Positions 1-10,943 of a DNA stretch of 64,000 nucleotides are shown piece by piece. A program made the translations under genes and the position numbers. Every line of letters starts with the position of its first letter. The stretch's first letter is position 1. The notes beneath the pieces are model-generated. The model had not been told where the DNA came from. It did no database searches and was given only the letters and a program-made list of their open reading frames with translations. The stretch covers positions 240,507,402 through 240,571,401 of the forward strand of contig OW240917.1 in NCBI GenBank assembly GCA_933207985.1, in the 5' to 3' direction. The stretch is from Pelobates cultripes (taxonomy: Eukaryota > Chordata > Amphibia > Anura > Pelobatidae).

Positions 1-840
1 TTATTTCTTTGTGTATCTGCCCCTGGCCAAATCAATGAAACTATGCGTGCACGCTCCCTGAAGTAATTCACACCAGACACAGGTTCTAGGTTGTTGAATA
101 ACTTGAGGAAAGTTTATTCAGAGGGGACGGCAGGTCCCTTTTAAAGCAAAATTACATCATATGCATTGTCAGAGATAACATGGAATAATTCATCAATAAT
201 TGGTTAGGTGTTAAGTGGTTGCTCTAATGCTCTGCCTACTGCAGGTGATGTCACCGGGACCATGAGGGTCTCCCACGGTTTTCCGGCGCCATCTTGTTAC
301 ACGAGGTAGTTAGTCGATGTTTAAAAAGGGAGGGGAGGGAAGGAGGGGTTAGAAGCTTCTAGCAGCCATCTTTATTGAAATATGTGTACTTAGCTTTATA
401 TGTGAGATATATATATATATATTGTAAAATGAGTAAATAGACATTTTCCTTTAACTAGGAAATATGTGTAGACCTTATTTCCACAACACCTACTTCTTGC
501 ATGTGCATTGGGAAGCACATAAATCTTTATGGCTTGGCCTGGAGTAATGAACACCCATAACGTGCGAACGTTAAGGTTGGTATTGATCTGTGTCCTGATT
601 AACAAATTTAGGAGTCCAAGTATGTCCTAGAGTAGACCCTTTGCACATAGAAGTGGCGTATCTAATCTACAAGCTCAGTGCTCAGACCTTCTGTGCCCCA
701 TTACACTTTAAGTTTGGTGTATGGAGCTATACCAAAAATATGGAGCTCCTAGAATAGAGGGGCATTAAGATAGAAAAGAGTGAGTTGGGCTCAAATGAGA
801 GACTTGACTGCTGACCCCAAATACCAAAACCGTTACCCCC
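1..840. other. unassigned flank
   Basis: No coding segment can be supported here. There is a short AT dinucleotide run near 408-421. The 69-codon minus-strand open frame across 396-605 resembles no family I recognise. The stretch lies beyond the 3' side of the neighbouring retrotransposon and may hold part of another repeat, but I cannot identify one. Confidence 0.4.
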
Positions 841-1042
841 AATAACGACATGACACCTGATTGTTGGGTAAGGGCAACGGCCACAGCTTTATTAAACTTT
901 TACACAGCCAGCATTTCCACCTGTCAGCTGTTGGGGTGACTACCCAACAGACAGATACTCCAAGTCTTTATCCAGAGTTCGTACAGCCTGCCTTCGGCCA
1001 TCAGCCCTAGCAGGCTGCGACTCCCCAAATCCTTTCCGTGCA

Positions 1043-1690
1043 TTACGTGCGCTGGCCAGGAACTCCGCCACCGCGATGCCGACCCTCCCTCTCTTTACCC
1101 GGCATCGCGCCCCCCGCAGCCAGTGCCTTTTCTATACCCGACTGCAGACCCGCATTAAAAATGTCCAATCCTATTTGGTTCAGGTGCACTCCGTCCGCCC
1201 TCATCAAATTCCGATAGTCCCCCTCCAGCTCCACATGCCGGACCGCCACACCACCAAGCCACCGCACAAACCGAGAGATCGTCATGTTGAGCTTGCACCT
1301 GCTCCGCTCCAGGCCCTTGGCATGCGGCAAGACCTGCCAGCCAGGACAGGGAACAATCTCCGACCAAATCAGAGTACAGTCTGAGAATAGTGCCAAACAC
1401 CGGGCCAAGTCCTGCTTGACAGAGTGCATCAGATCCACCGATCTAACCCTCCCTAAATCATTACCTCCCGCATGGATCACAATTGTAACAGCCCCCGACA
1501 CGAACCTGCTCAGGGCCACGCACTACGGATAGACTTGCCTCCAGGACAGACCCCGAACACCCCTCCAGCGTACCCTTGCTATGTCCATGGAGATCCCTAG
1601 GTTCCGTCCATAGGAGCGAGACTGAGCCCGTCGAGCTGCCCAATATATAAACGAATGACCCAAGATCCATACGTAATGGGGGACGCAACC
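1043..1690 (-). pseudogene. SGNH hydrolase domain of the Ngaro element
   Basis: The open part (1043-1519) carries the HAGGNDLG motif, matching block III (the conserved Asn) of SGNH/GDSL hydrolases, and further on DGVHLNQIG, matching block V with the Asp and His of the catalytic set. A separate frame upstream reads WILGHSFIYW, with the GHS triplet at 1652-1660. This matches block I, which carries the nucleophile Ser, with His in place of the usual Asp of GDS. The two pieces are separated by a stop and frame change near 1530, so the protein cannot be made whole. Some Ngaro elements are known to encode such a hydrolase, probably an esterase, whose role in the element's life cycle is unclear. It lies just downstream of the recombinase. 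Confidence 0.75.
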
Positions 1691-1699
1691 TGAAACAAA

Positions 1700-2596
1700 T
1701 TATAACAAATGTGGTCGAACATACAGCTGAAACCGCCTAGAAGACCATCTGCCTAATTGCTGCACCACCGAACCTGCCAAACCCATACCGCTAGCCTGAG
1801 TAGCGGCCCCGATCCTGAAGGAATGAGGCGAGAACCCGGATGGATCTTGACCGCAGTCCACCAGAGCTCTACCCAACACTGACGCGAAGTGAAAACGCGT
1901 AAGCGGGGACCCATCCGCATGCACCAACAACGAGGCCGCCGCCGGCCGACTCGCCATATACTGTTGAAAGAGCCAGACCGGACAATACTCACTCACCACC
2001 ATAGCTCCCCACCCTGAGCCACACACCAGCACCAGCTTGATCTGTCTTGGATCTGCGGATATGCAGGTCCACAAACCCATCCGCCCAACGCACATCTGAC
2101 AGCAGGAGTGGAGAAACCGAACAGCGATTGGGGGCGACAAGCTCCCCCACCCGCAACCGAAGAAACACAGCGCAAAACTAACCTGAAACAACCGACTCTC
2201 TGATACCGAGACACAGACCCCCGGCAACGCCCCCATCAACTGCCACAACAGCTCCACTGAAATCGGACGCCGCCGGTCCGGACGCCTCCGGGTCCTCCAA
2301 CCGCGCAGAACCTGCTGCAGGCAAAACTCCTTCGTTATGTCCCGCCAGCCTAGAAACCGAAACAAAAACGACAGAGCCGACAGCGCTCTCTCCGCCGATG
2401 CGCATGATTGACCTTGCTCCAGGAGCCTACTCATATAGCGTAACGTCACTGTGAACCGGGCAGACCCCGATGACATACGATCAGACCCCTCCACACACGA
2501 CAGCCAACCTACCCATACCGACCTGCACGCCTTCCACGTAGCCGCCGACAACGATTCGGACACCAAGGACATCAGCCCTCCGAAACCAGGTCCCAT
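1700..2596 (-). pseudogene. tyrosine recombinase of the Ngaro element
   Basis: One 298-codon frame spans the region. Its C-terminal part reads PHSFRIGAAT, then LGRWSS, then F-x-L-Y, which are the HxxR, second-His/Trp and nucleophile-Tyr boxes of DIRS/Ngaro tyrosine recombinases. The middle of this frame (about 2020-2180) reads as non-homologous sequence. The box with the first catalytic Arg, RVGELV, is instead found in another frame, with its Arg codon at 2151-2153, followed by family-like sequence to about 1995. The gene therefore carries two compensating frameshifts and would lack its first catalytic Arg. The enzyme would integrate circular retrotransposon DNA. It follows RT/RNase H directly, as expected for the group. 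Confidence 0.8.
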
Positions 2597-2644
2597 AAGT
2601 ATGCCGGGCAGCGAAGACCCTCCTGATCTGCTTCCGGGGCCGAC

Positions 2645-4338
2645 TCACGAAAACGGTCCCACTGAAAACTGAGAAAGAGAGTCAGCCACCACATTCAAAA
2701 CCCCTGGAACATGCCGAGACTGCAACCACACATTAAACTGAAAGCTCAGCAGCACTAGGTGACGCAAGAGAGCCAGCACTGGAGGAGATGCAGACGATGA
2801 TCGGTTAATCACATGGACCACACTCATGTTATCCGTGTGAAAAACCACCACCCGGTTCCGCAATTCGTCCCCCCACAGTGCTAGCGCCACCACTATGGGG
2901 AACAGCTCCAAGAACGTAAGGTTCTGCATCAACTCCAGCTCACGCCATGCCGCCGGCCAAGCAGCAGCACACCACTTGCCCTGAAAGAAAGCCCCAAGCC
3001 CTACCGATCCCGATGCATCCGCATACAGTTTGAGTTCGGCATTGGGAACCGCTTCCCGCAACCAGCATGATCGGCCGTTATACCTACCCAGGAAGACGCT
3101 CCATACCTGCAAGTCAGCCCTAAGTTTGGCCGACACCCGAATAAAATGGTGAGCCTCCCTGATACCAACCGTCGCCAATGACAAGCGCCGGCAAAAGGCC
3201 CGACCCATGGGCAAGACTCTGCAAGAAAAGGCTAGGTGACCCAGCAGTACTTGCATCGTGCGCAACTGTACCTTCCGAGCCGATTTTACCAAGTCAATCT
3301 GCTTGAGCAGGACCATTAGCTTTTCGTCCGGTAAGCGAAAAACCATGTCCACTGTGTCAATCTCGATGCCCAAAAACGACAGCCTAGTGGCTGGCCCCTC
3401 CGTCTTCTGCTCCGCCACTGGTACGCCAAACCACGCGGACACTGCGCGGAAGGCCAACAACAACCGAGAACATCCGTCACCCTCCCGAAGACTCACAAAC
3501 AAGAAGTGCGTCACCGAATCCAAACCCGAATACTGAACCACAGACCATTCCAAAAACGAGGAAAACATTTCAAATAAGAACACGATATCGAACAACCCAT
3601 GGGAAGGCACTTGTCGTAGAAAAACGACCCCTGGAATTGACAACCCAGCAGGTGATAACATTCTGGGTGAACCGGCAATAACCAAAAGGCCGATTCGATG
3701 TCTGATTTATCCAGGAGTGCCCCTAACCCCGCTTCCCTAACCAATGACAGGGCCCTGTCAAACGAAGCATAATGCACCCTGCTGAATTCCTTATCGATAT
3801 CATCGTTCACCGACCTCCCAGCCGGGTAGGACAGGTGATGAATCAACCGAAAGGAGCCAGGCTCCTTTTTAGGTACCAGCCCCAAGTGCGATACCCGCAA
3901 GTTGGGAAATGGAGGGTAAGAAAACGGCCCCGCCATGCGCCCCAATGACAATTCTTTTCTCAACTTGGCACCCAAAACTTCCTCCTTACCCTTGACCGAC
4001 CGAAGATTATCTGCCAACTGTGGCTCCGCCGAGAAGACAAAGGGGATCCAGAATCCGACTGAAAACCCTTCCTCCAACACCGCGGCATCGCAGCGTTTAG
4101 GGTAGGCCTCGAGCCATGGCAACATCCTTGCCACGCTCACTGGTGTCCTCCCCTTTGGAACCATCCTCTCGTGACACTGCCTTGGGAATGGACTGCTTAG
4201 CCTTCTTGAAGCATCGCATGGCGTGGTGAGCCCCCCTGCAATGCGAGCACTCGTGCTTGAACCTACAGGAGGAGTACCACCTGCAGTGGCTCTCATTGAA
4301 GAGCCAGCACACTCCCTTTTTCTGCCCAGTCGGCGCAC
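2645..4338 (-). pseudogene. reverse transcriptase / RNase H of the Ngaro element
   Basis: Two overlapping frames make up the gene. The first (3511-4338) has RT fingers/palm motifs: VSHLGLVPKKEPGSFRLIHH, a DKSDIESAFWLLPV box with the first catalytic Asp, and CLPMGCSISCSY. Reading then moves to the second frame (2645-3685) near 3570, which shows a frameshift. In the second frame the thumb (RLSFLGIEID) and RNase H follow: YADASGSVGLGAF with the first Asp, LELFPIVVAL with the Glu, FHTDNMSVV with the second Asp, and a terminal VADSLSQ. At the position of the palm box that should carry the paired Asp residues (about 3490-3515) the frame reads THFLFVSL with no Asp pair, so the copy appears catalytically dead as well as frameshifted. 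It is closest to DIRS-order RTs. Confidence 0.85.
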
Positions 4339-5790
4339 CGGAGGAAGCTCCGGCGCCGGCTGCCCGTGGAAAGGACGCCGGACGACTAGGCGTCATGAGT
4401 AACAGCCACAGGCTGCCATCCTGCGTGCCGAAGTCCAATCCAGGACACGCCGCCATCTTCTGCCGGAACTGCTGGTCGTAACGGAACGCGCTCTGCCCGC
4501 CATACACCTTATACGCACCCCAAATCAGATCCAAGATCCGGGAACCGACGGGTCAGAATACTTGCGAAAACCGCGAAACCCTGTAACCAATTCCCAAACG
4601 TTCGTGGGATTTGCTTACCCTTCTCAGGGTCCTGTGGCTCGTCACAACGTGGTCGATCCACAGAATCCCTGTCCGGGGAAACCAGGGACAAAAAGTCCAC
4701 AAATTCCCCTTTAATAATCTTATCCCGTGTCTCCCCTGGGACATGCATGCCCAAGGGGGATAGTTCACAACCTGGAAGAGAGGGACGGAACCCCCCCCCG
4801 CCTGAGCCCTATCGGCTGGAGCCTCCTCCAGTACCCTGCGCACGTCCCCTGATTGGCTATACGCAGCTGGCAACCTATCTACCACTGCCCTGAGCAAGCG
4901 CAACAATTCCCTATCCGCAGCCTGCTCCTGCCCTAGCGCACCCTGTCCCCCAGCTAGGCTACCCCAAGTGCTAGCGCAAGCCAACTCACCGCTTAGTGGA
5001 GCTGCCACGGTAGCCTGCTCAGGTTGGCGAGGTCTGGGAGCCGTCCTCTGGTCCAACTCTTCCTCCTCTGATCTGGATTCCGAGTCCTCCTGCAGCCTCC
5101 TCTGGGTGCTGTCCCATGTTGGACTCCTGTCCGGCAGCCCCCGAGTTCTGGGCTCTCCTTGCTGCAGGGCATCTGCCCCCAGCCTTCTCCTGGGCTGTAC
5201 AGCCCTCCGATCCCGATCTTGGGCGCCCCCACGGCTCCCCTGGGGCTCCGGTGCCGCATTTTCGTGAACTTCCGGGTTCTCCGGTGGGGCCTGTGACGTC
5301 CGCACTGTGCGCCGTGCGTCCGTCACGTACGTGCCCTTGTGACGTCCGGCGTCTCCACGCACCGCCCGGACGTCAGACGTCGATGCGTCACTTCCTGCCG
5401 GACCGGAAGAGAAGGAGGACTGCGCGAGCGCTCTTCCCGCGCTCCGCCATCTTGGGCCCTCCTCACCGCAGCTCTCACCACCCGCGGCTGCCTCCTGGAA
5501 GCCCGGGATCCGCAATCACCGCCTCCATGCTCTGGCGCCGGCTGCTGCCTGCTGGTCCCGGCCTCCGATCCCCCTCCTCTATGCACCGGACTGGGGGAAA
5601 GGCGGGAAGGAGGCCTAGAACGCCTCGGCCTCCTCCCGCCGGCCAGAGAAGGGGTCTCTGCCTCCGGCTGCTCCACTTCCATCCGGGCCTGGGGAAGGTC
5701 GGCCATCAGCTCTGCCAGAGAACTGGATCCATTGGAAGCCAGGTAGGCCTGCAGCACCCCCAGCAAAGCCTCCCTTGACAAATCAGCCAT
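4097..5790 (-). pseudogene. gag-like gene of the Ngaro element
   Basis: The gene is split over at least three frames. The N-terminal part (5323-5790) begins MADLSREALLGVLQAYLAS and runs into Arg/Pro/Ser-rich sequence. The middle (4553-5515) is charged and low in complexity. The conserved capsid-like part lies in 4509-4754, with FGNWLQGFAVFASIL, and in 4097-4534, with DLIWGAYKVYGG. The latter ends in a Cys/His cluster, CWLFN...HC...CRFKHECSHC, that looks like the zinc finger of DIRS/Ngaro gag proteins. It would package the element's RNA. The CpG-rich 5200-5500 stretch resembles the promoter-proximal part of such elements. The exact start is uncertain: 5788-5790 is chosen because it opens the first conserved frame. 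Confidence 0.65.
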
Positions 5791-6023
5791 CTTGCAGGGA
5801 AGGCCTAGCTTGCAGTTAACACTGGAGTAAAGTAACTAAATGCTTTTTTTTTTTTTTTTTTTAACAGCAGAAGGCTAGAAGCTAAAGGGCTCTGAAACTT
5901 TGAAAACTGTTCCAGACTGCTCCTTCTGTACTGGTGAGTCCCACCCCCCTGCTCTCCCTCTTATATCCCACTATATAGGCAACATTGTATCTTTTATATT
6001 CCCACCCCTTACTGCAGGGCAGC

Positions 6024-6095
6024 AGTCATGCCTCCCCTTCCTTGCAGTCCAGGGGATATCTTTCTTTCATAAATAGACACGTGGGAGGCATGACT
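6024..6095. repeat. 13-bp perfect inverted repeat upstream of gag
   Basis: AGTCATGCCTCCC (6024-6036) and its exact complement GGGAGGCATGACT (6083-6095) are separated by 46 bases. They lie upstream of the retrotransposon's gag start, in a segment that also has a TATATAG-like box on the minus strand (near 5974-5981). They may belong to the element's terminal repeat or leader. Confidence 0.6.
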
Positions 6096-6619
6096 TAATG
6101 AAAGTGCCTGGAGCGGTAAGCTCATTTTCATTAGTGGGTGTCCTGTTGGAGAAGAGTGCTGCAGAATTGAGGTAGCTTCAGCAGGTTTTACCTGTTTTAG
6201 TGTTTTGTGTGAATTTTAACCATTTAAAAAAATAAATAAATTTGTTCCCACTCCTGAGCCAGACAAGGAGCTCCTGTAAGCAGGATACACGCCATGCCAT
6301 ACAGATACTTGTACCAAAGATGTGAAATTTGTGTCGCCTGATGGACGTAGTTCTGATAGACGGGCAGAAAGTTGTTTTTTTTGTTAGTTTTTTTTTAAGA
6401 GACAGGGCTGCTACAGTGAGGACAGGGCTTGGAGCATGGGGTTTGCAACTCTGTCTGTAATTGCTCCCTCCTGCTCCTGCGCTCGCTAATGAGTAGGGCT
6501 GCAGCCACCAGTATTTCTGGCAGCTGCATACTGCGTGGGACTGTGTGGGATCAATAATTAAGGCCAGCAGGTGACCAAGATGCAGACGACAAGATGGCCT
6601 GCTGAACCACCAGGCAGAG

Positions 6620-7074
6620 TTAAAGGGATTCTATAGGCACCCAGACCATTCAGCTCATTTTAAGTGGTATGGGCGTACTTTCCCTGTCCCCCTTAGTTCT
6701 GCAATGTAAAACATTGCAGTTTTAGAGAAACTGCAATAATTTCATTGCAGGACTAATACTGCCTCTAGTGGCTGTCAATCAGAGAGCCACTAGAGGCACC
6801 TCCTGCTTGCTAAGCAACTTTTGATCACCTGATGCTGGGTGTCCTCTTACTCTTCATCAGGATATTGAAACAATGCTTTCCTGTGGGGAGGGCCGAATGT
6901 GCTAACCGCACATGCGCATTATCCCCCTCCTGCCCCCGGTTGGATGACATCGTAGGAGTTATGTTTTAAAGAGAGAGAGATCTGAAAGGAAGGAAAGGAG
7001 GACAGATTCTGAAAGAGGAAGAGAGGAGGAAACACTAGGAGAAAGGTAAGTTTGAGGTGACAGAGCCACTTTAA
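6620..7074. mobile_element. T2/Kolobok-like MITE copy
   Basis: The left end is TTAAAGGGATTCTATAGGCA and the right end reads GAGCCACTTTAA, so both sides show TTAA followed by an AAGG-like terminus. The internal sequence (CACCCAGACCATTCAGCTCA, then a segment with CACTAGAGGCA) recurs in at least three other copies in this window. Xenopus T2-family MITEs share a TTAAAGGRR terminus and a TTAA target duplication. It encodes no protein. Confidence 0.6.
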
Positions 7075-8644
7075 GGTTATTTACTGAACTGGAATTCGAC
7101 AAGGCACATAGTAGGCTAAAAGAGCGGAGCTGGAAAAGTAGACGATTTGTTAAATATATACTATTTAGATATAGCTTATGAAAATGTTATAGGGAAAACT
7201 CCAAGCACTATAACCACTACAACACAGTTTGACAATTTCCATAAGATCTGCCACTCTCCCATCACCTTCTCCCGAAGAGCTGGATGGTCTATGCCGAGCT
7301 AGTAAATTGCCACCATGACCACATTTTAGATGTGGTCATGGTTAGCCACGGTCTTGTAACTAGAATAGGCTGGACATTTGGAGGATAATAAAGTTGCTTT
7401 GTTACCTTGCCTCCCTGCGTTCCACCTTCCTATTAACTTCGTAGCAGTGAATTACAGAATCTAGAATGAGAATCTTACAATCCATATTCTTCTTTTAGTC
7501 TGCCCTCATGAACTGAATAAATGCATGGGCTATCGAAGGTTATCAGAGCTGGTTAGTCCGGGTTATTATTCTCAGCAGGATGTGTGGGGGATATTTTTCA
7601 CAGATCTGCTTTCAGTAAAGATTAGCTGAAGGCTAATTCTGCCCGAGGGAAAATGGAGAAAAGATCCTATTAAACTGTAAAGATCTGTGGTGTCTTATTT
7701 GGATTCAAGACAGGAGACCATTGGTAAGAAATCGTCCACATTATTTAATTTTTTTTCTGATTGTTCATCCAACACTTAACTCCTATTTTCGTTATACAAA
7801 AAAAAAATTGAAGCAAGCCTTTTTTTTTTTTATTATTATTATTTTGCTTCCTCTTCCATGGTAAGGAAATTTGTAAAAATGAAATATTTTCCAGTGGGAT
7901 GTATCCTCTGATTCAACTGTTATCTATAGAGATATTTAGAAAGTTCTAAAACAGCTGATTTGGAGAAATTCTCCTGATCCGATATAATCACACACAGACT
8001 GTTTTAGCCTTCGTTTGTAAGATGTTTTTTAATGCACTAACATTTTGATGTGTGAACTATACCTATGTGGTCCTGTAGCGGAGCTGTGAGAAATGCAGCA
8101 TTTGTTATTACTTAGAACATCTGCTAAAATGTACAATATTTTTTACAATTCCAGGTAGCAAATTAAACTCATTGTGCTCTTTGTCTGGGATAAAGGCAAA
8201 GCTTAGAGTCCTCTGTAATGATTCAATTCTGATAGATGTAGAATTCCGAATACATTACAAAGATAATCCTTACTTTTACATCGAGATCTGTGCAATTCCA
8301 TATTCCTTCAGTATGTCATTCTAATCTAGGGTTTGAAAAATCTTCTTTTATGTTTTAATTAAATTCTTTAAGATCCTGCCATTATCTTTCAAATTCTTGT
8401 GAACATGAAGTTAGTAGGTAACAGGTTAATATGTGACAGAAGACCGTTTGGTCACAAAATCAGGAATTGAAACCCGAGTTGCAAAAGTCCTTCTAAAATA
8501 GCCAACATGTGGCTAGAGCTGAATTTGAGATTTTTTTTTGCCCAGATCAGCTTGTTTGGTACTACTAGGAATACTGACATGATACTACATTTCTTTAAGA
8601 AGCATAATCCTGGTGATTCTCTATGATAAGAATACTTTGCGTTT

Positions 8645-8763
8645 TTGAAATGGAAATGCGTTATACATTAGTGTTTGTAGTATTGAAAATGCCCTGAAAA
8701 TATCTTGAAATGGAAATGCGTTATACATTAGTGTTTGTAGTATTGAAAATGCCCTGAAAATAT
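8645..8763. repeat. 60-bp tandem duplication
   Basis: Bases 8645-8703 are repeated without a mismatch at 8705-8763, a period of 60. The identity suggests a recent duplication or an assembly artefact. There is no coding content. Confidence 0.9.
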
Positions 8764-9300
8764 TAGTATTCTTGGAATCATTTCAGATAGTTATCGGATT
8801 ATATATATAATATATATATGACCTCAAACGGAATAGCCCGGGTAAGAGTGGGGAGATGGTTTTTAAAGGACAAACTCCTCACACAAATACAGGCCTTTGG
8901 CCTTAAAACTTATGAACTTGCAGGTTATTTGTTAAAGGAACTCTATAGCATTAGGAATATAATACTGTATTTTTAACATCCATAGATCTTCGCAGGGACA
9001 CGTCTTTCCATTTTAACTTTTCAAATCGTTTTTCAATGTTCATACCCAGGGGCGTACCGTGGGGTTTGCGAGAACAGCACTCGCCGGGGGCGCAGGCTGT
9101 GTAGGAGCGCTGGTTGTCACGTGACTACCTGGTGCTTGGTGTGAGATTCACCACCTCTAGAGGACGCCCCCCCCCCCTACTCTAACAGGTAAAATGGCAT
9201 GGAGGGCGGTCATCAGTGTGAGCACAGCTGGCTTTGTAAGGGAAGCAGCTAAATGCTGCTCAGGAAGAAGAGACGTGGACATATGTATAAGGGGGTGAGT

Positions 9301-9800
9301 GTCAGAGGGCAGGGGCACATGGGGGAAGAAAGACATGGGAGGGGGAAGAAAGACAAGGGATGGGTGCAAGGGGAGAATTACATGAATGGGAGGGGGACAT
9401 GAGGGGGAGAGACACATGGTTGGGTGGGGGACATGAGGGGGGGAGAGACAATGGATGGGTGAGGGACACGAGGGAGAGACATCGGATGGCGGGGACATCA
9501 GGGAGAGACACGCGGATGGTGGGGGACACGAGGGGAGAGACACTGGATGGGGTAACAACAGGGGAGAGACACACGTGGATGGGTGGGGACACGAGGGGAG
9601 TAGGACACGCGGATGGGTGGGGGACAATTTAGGGGAGAGACACGCGGATGCAGTGGGGACAAGAGGGGAGAGACACGCGGATGGGTGGGGACAATGCAGG
9701 AGAGGACACGGATGGGTGGGGACACGAGGGGAGAGACACGTAGGGGTACCTAGGGGAGAGAGCTTATCGGAGGGACAGGGGAGAGACATGGATAGGAGGC
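9301..9800. repeat. GA-rich minisatellite
   Basis: A degenerate unit of about 30-33 bases, with the core GGGGAGAGACACGCGGATGG followed by GTGGGGACACGA, is repeated roughly a dozen times. It lies inside the hAT-like element. Long open frames on both strands across it come from its composition and are not genes. Confidence 0.85.
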
Positions 9801-10827
9801 AAGAGACATGGGGAGAGAAACATGGAGTGAGACTTGGGGGAGATATATGGATGAAGGGTGGAGCGATATATGGGTGGAAGTGGAACAGAGAGATGGAAGT
9901 GGGGGAAAGACATGGAAGGAAAGGGAACAGAGACATTGATGGAAGGGAAGGAAGAAGAGCTATGGAAGGAAGGGGGATTGAAGCAAGCGAAGCGGAGAGT
10001 GCAGCAACACCTTACTCTGCCTGGAGATTGCAGAGGGACTAGGGAGTGAGCAGAGTGGATAGTGCGGCTACACCTAAGGTGTGACACCTTACCTACCTGG
10101 CTGAGACTGCAGTTTGCAGAGGGACTGAGGTAGCGAGCGGACACTCTGGACAGTGGGATTACTACTGAGACAGTAAGTAACTTGAAGTGAAGCTTTTAGA
10201 TAGATTAAATGTACCCAGACCACGTATTGTATGAGAATGAAACAAGTAATGTTGGTTTGTTTTGCTCTTGGATTCACCATCTTTAACGCAGGTCACAGGC
10301 AGCAGAGATAACCAGCTACGTTATTCTATCTACTCATCAGGTTATCACTAACATAAACACAGCACCGTACACAGCCAGCACAAAACTATCACAAACACAA
10401 GCAGTCCCCATCACACACATTCTCATCACACAGAGCCAGCCCAGTGCTAACTGTGGTACACAGTTTCCATCACATGTACACAGCCCAATTTCATCACACA
10501 CAAACTATTCCTATGTGATGCAGCCTTTAAGAATTTGGCTGTGGCAGGATGCAGATGTCACTCTCACGGCCAATGTGATGTTGTCTTTGTTGCCACTGAA
10601 AATCTCATCCGGCATCTTTTCCCTCCTGCATGGTGCATGCAAGAGGCTGTTTGAAGTCCTGGGGCAAGTCCTTTAAGTGCAATCTAAATGCTGGGGCAAG
10701 TCCCATGAGTGCAATGTCAGTGTTGGGGTAAGTTCTGGGTGCTAGGTCAAGTCCTGTGAGCGCAATCACAGGACTTGTTTTCTGGGGCTGGTTTTTATCC
10801 TCAGTACGGCACTGATATGGTGTGATG

Positions 10828-10943
10828 ACACTTGATGACTGTTCGAAACCCCTTACATATGACATGTGACAGGGAGGAGTACATTCATGTACTCCTCCCT
10901 GTCACATGTCATATGTAAGGGGCTTCGATCAGTCATCAAGTGT
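10828..10943. repeat. near-perfect 57-bp-arm palindrome
   Basis: Arm 10828-10884 is complementary to 10887-10943, with two mismatches in 57 positions and a 2-base centre. It lies within the hAT-like element, so it may be a nested foldback MITE. Transcribed, it would form a long hairpin. Confidence 0.9.

Larger units (their letters stand above)
840..6130 (-). mobile_element. decayed Ngaro-type tyrosine-recombinase retrotransposon
   Basis: On the minus strand the segment holds, in order, a gag-like region with a Cys/His zinc-finger motif, a reverse transcriptase with RNase H, a tyrosine recombinase and an SGNH hydrolase. That gene set is characteristic of Ngaro elements in the DIRS order, which integrate with a tyrosine recombinase instead of a DDE integrase. 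The base composition is much more GC-rich than the flanks. Every reading frame is interrupted, so this is a dead copy. The outer borders are estimates: I could not align the split direct repeats expected at Ngaro ends by eye, so both limits may be wrong by a few hundred bases. Confidence 0.8.
6130..9046. other. gene-free intergenic stretch
   Basis: No coding sequence is recognised. Apart from the T2-like MITE and the tandem duplication listed separately, it is unique-looking AT-rich sequence with short A and T runs (7797-7830) and an AT microsatellite near 8803-8818. Confidence 0.5.

Noticed and set aside
861..950. Inverted repeat TTGTTGGGTA / TACCCAACAG considered as the terminal repeat of the Ngaro element
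   Set aside because: Ngaro elements have split direct repeats, and no matching copy was found at the other end, so it was not used to set the border.
1076..1384. Plus-strand open frames opposite the hydrolase region
   Set aside because: Antisense shadows. The SGNH motifs are on the minus strand.
4968..5778. Plus-strand open frames opposite gag
   Set aside because: GC-rich antisense shadows without any family motif.
9157..9936. 259-codon minus-strand open frame rich in Pro, Ser and Cys-His
   Set aside because: It is the translation of the GA-rich minisatellite. It is repetitive in every frame and has no splice or family support.
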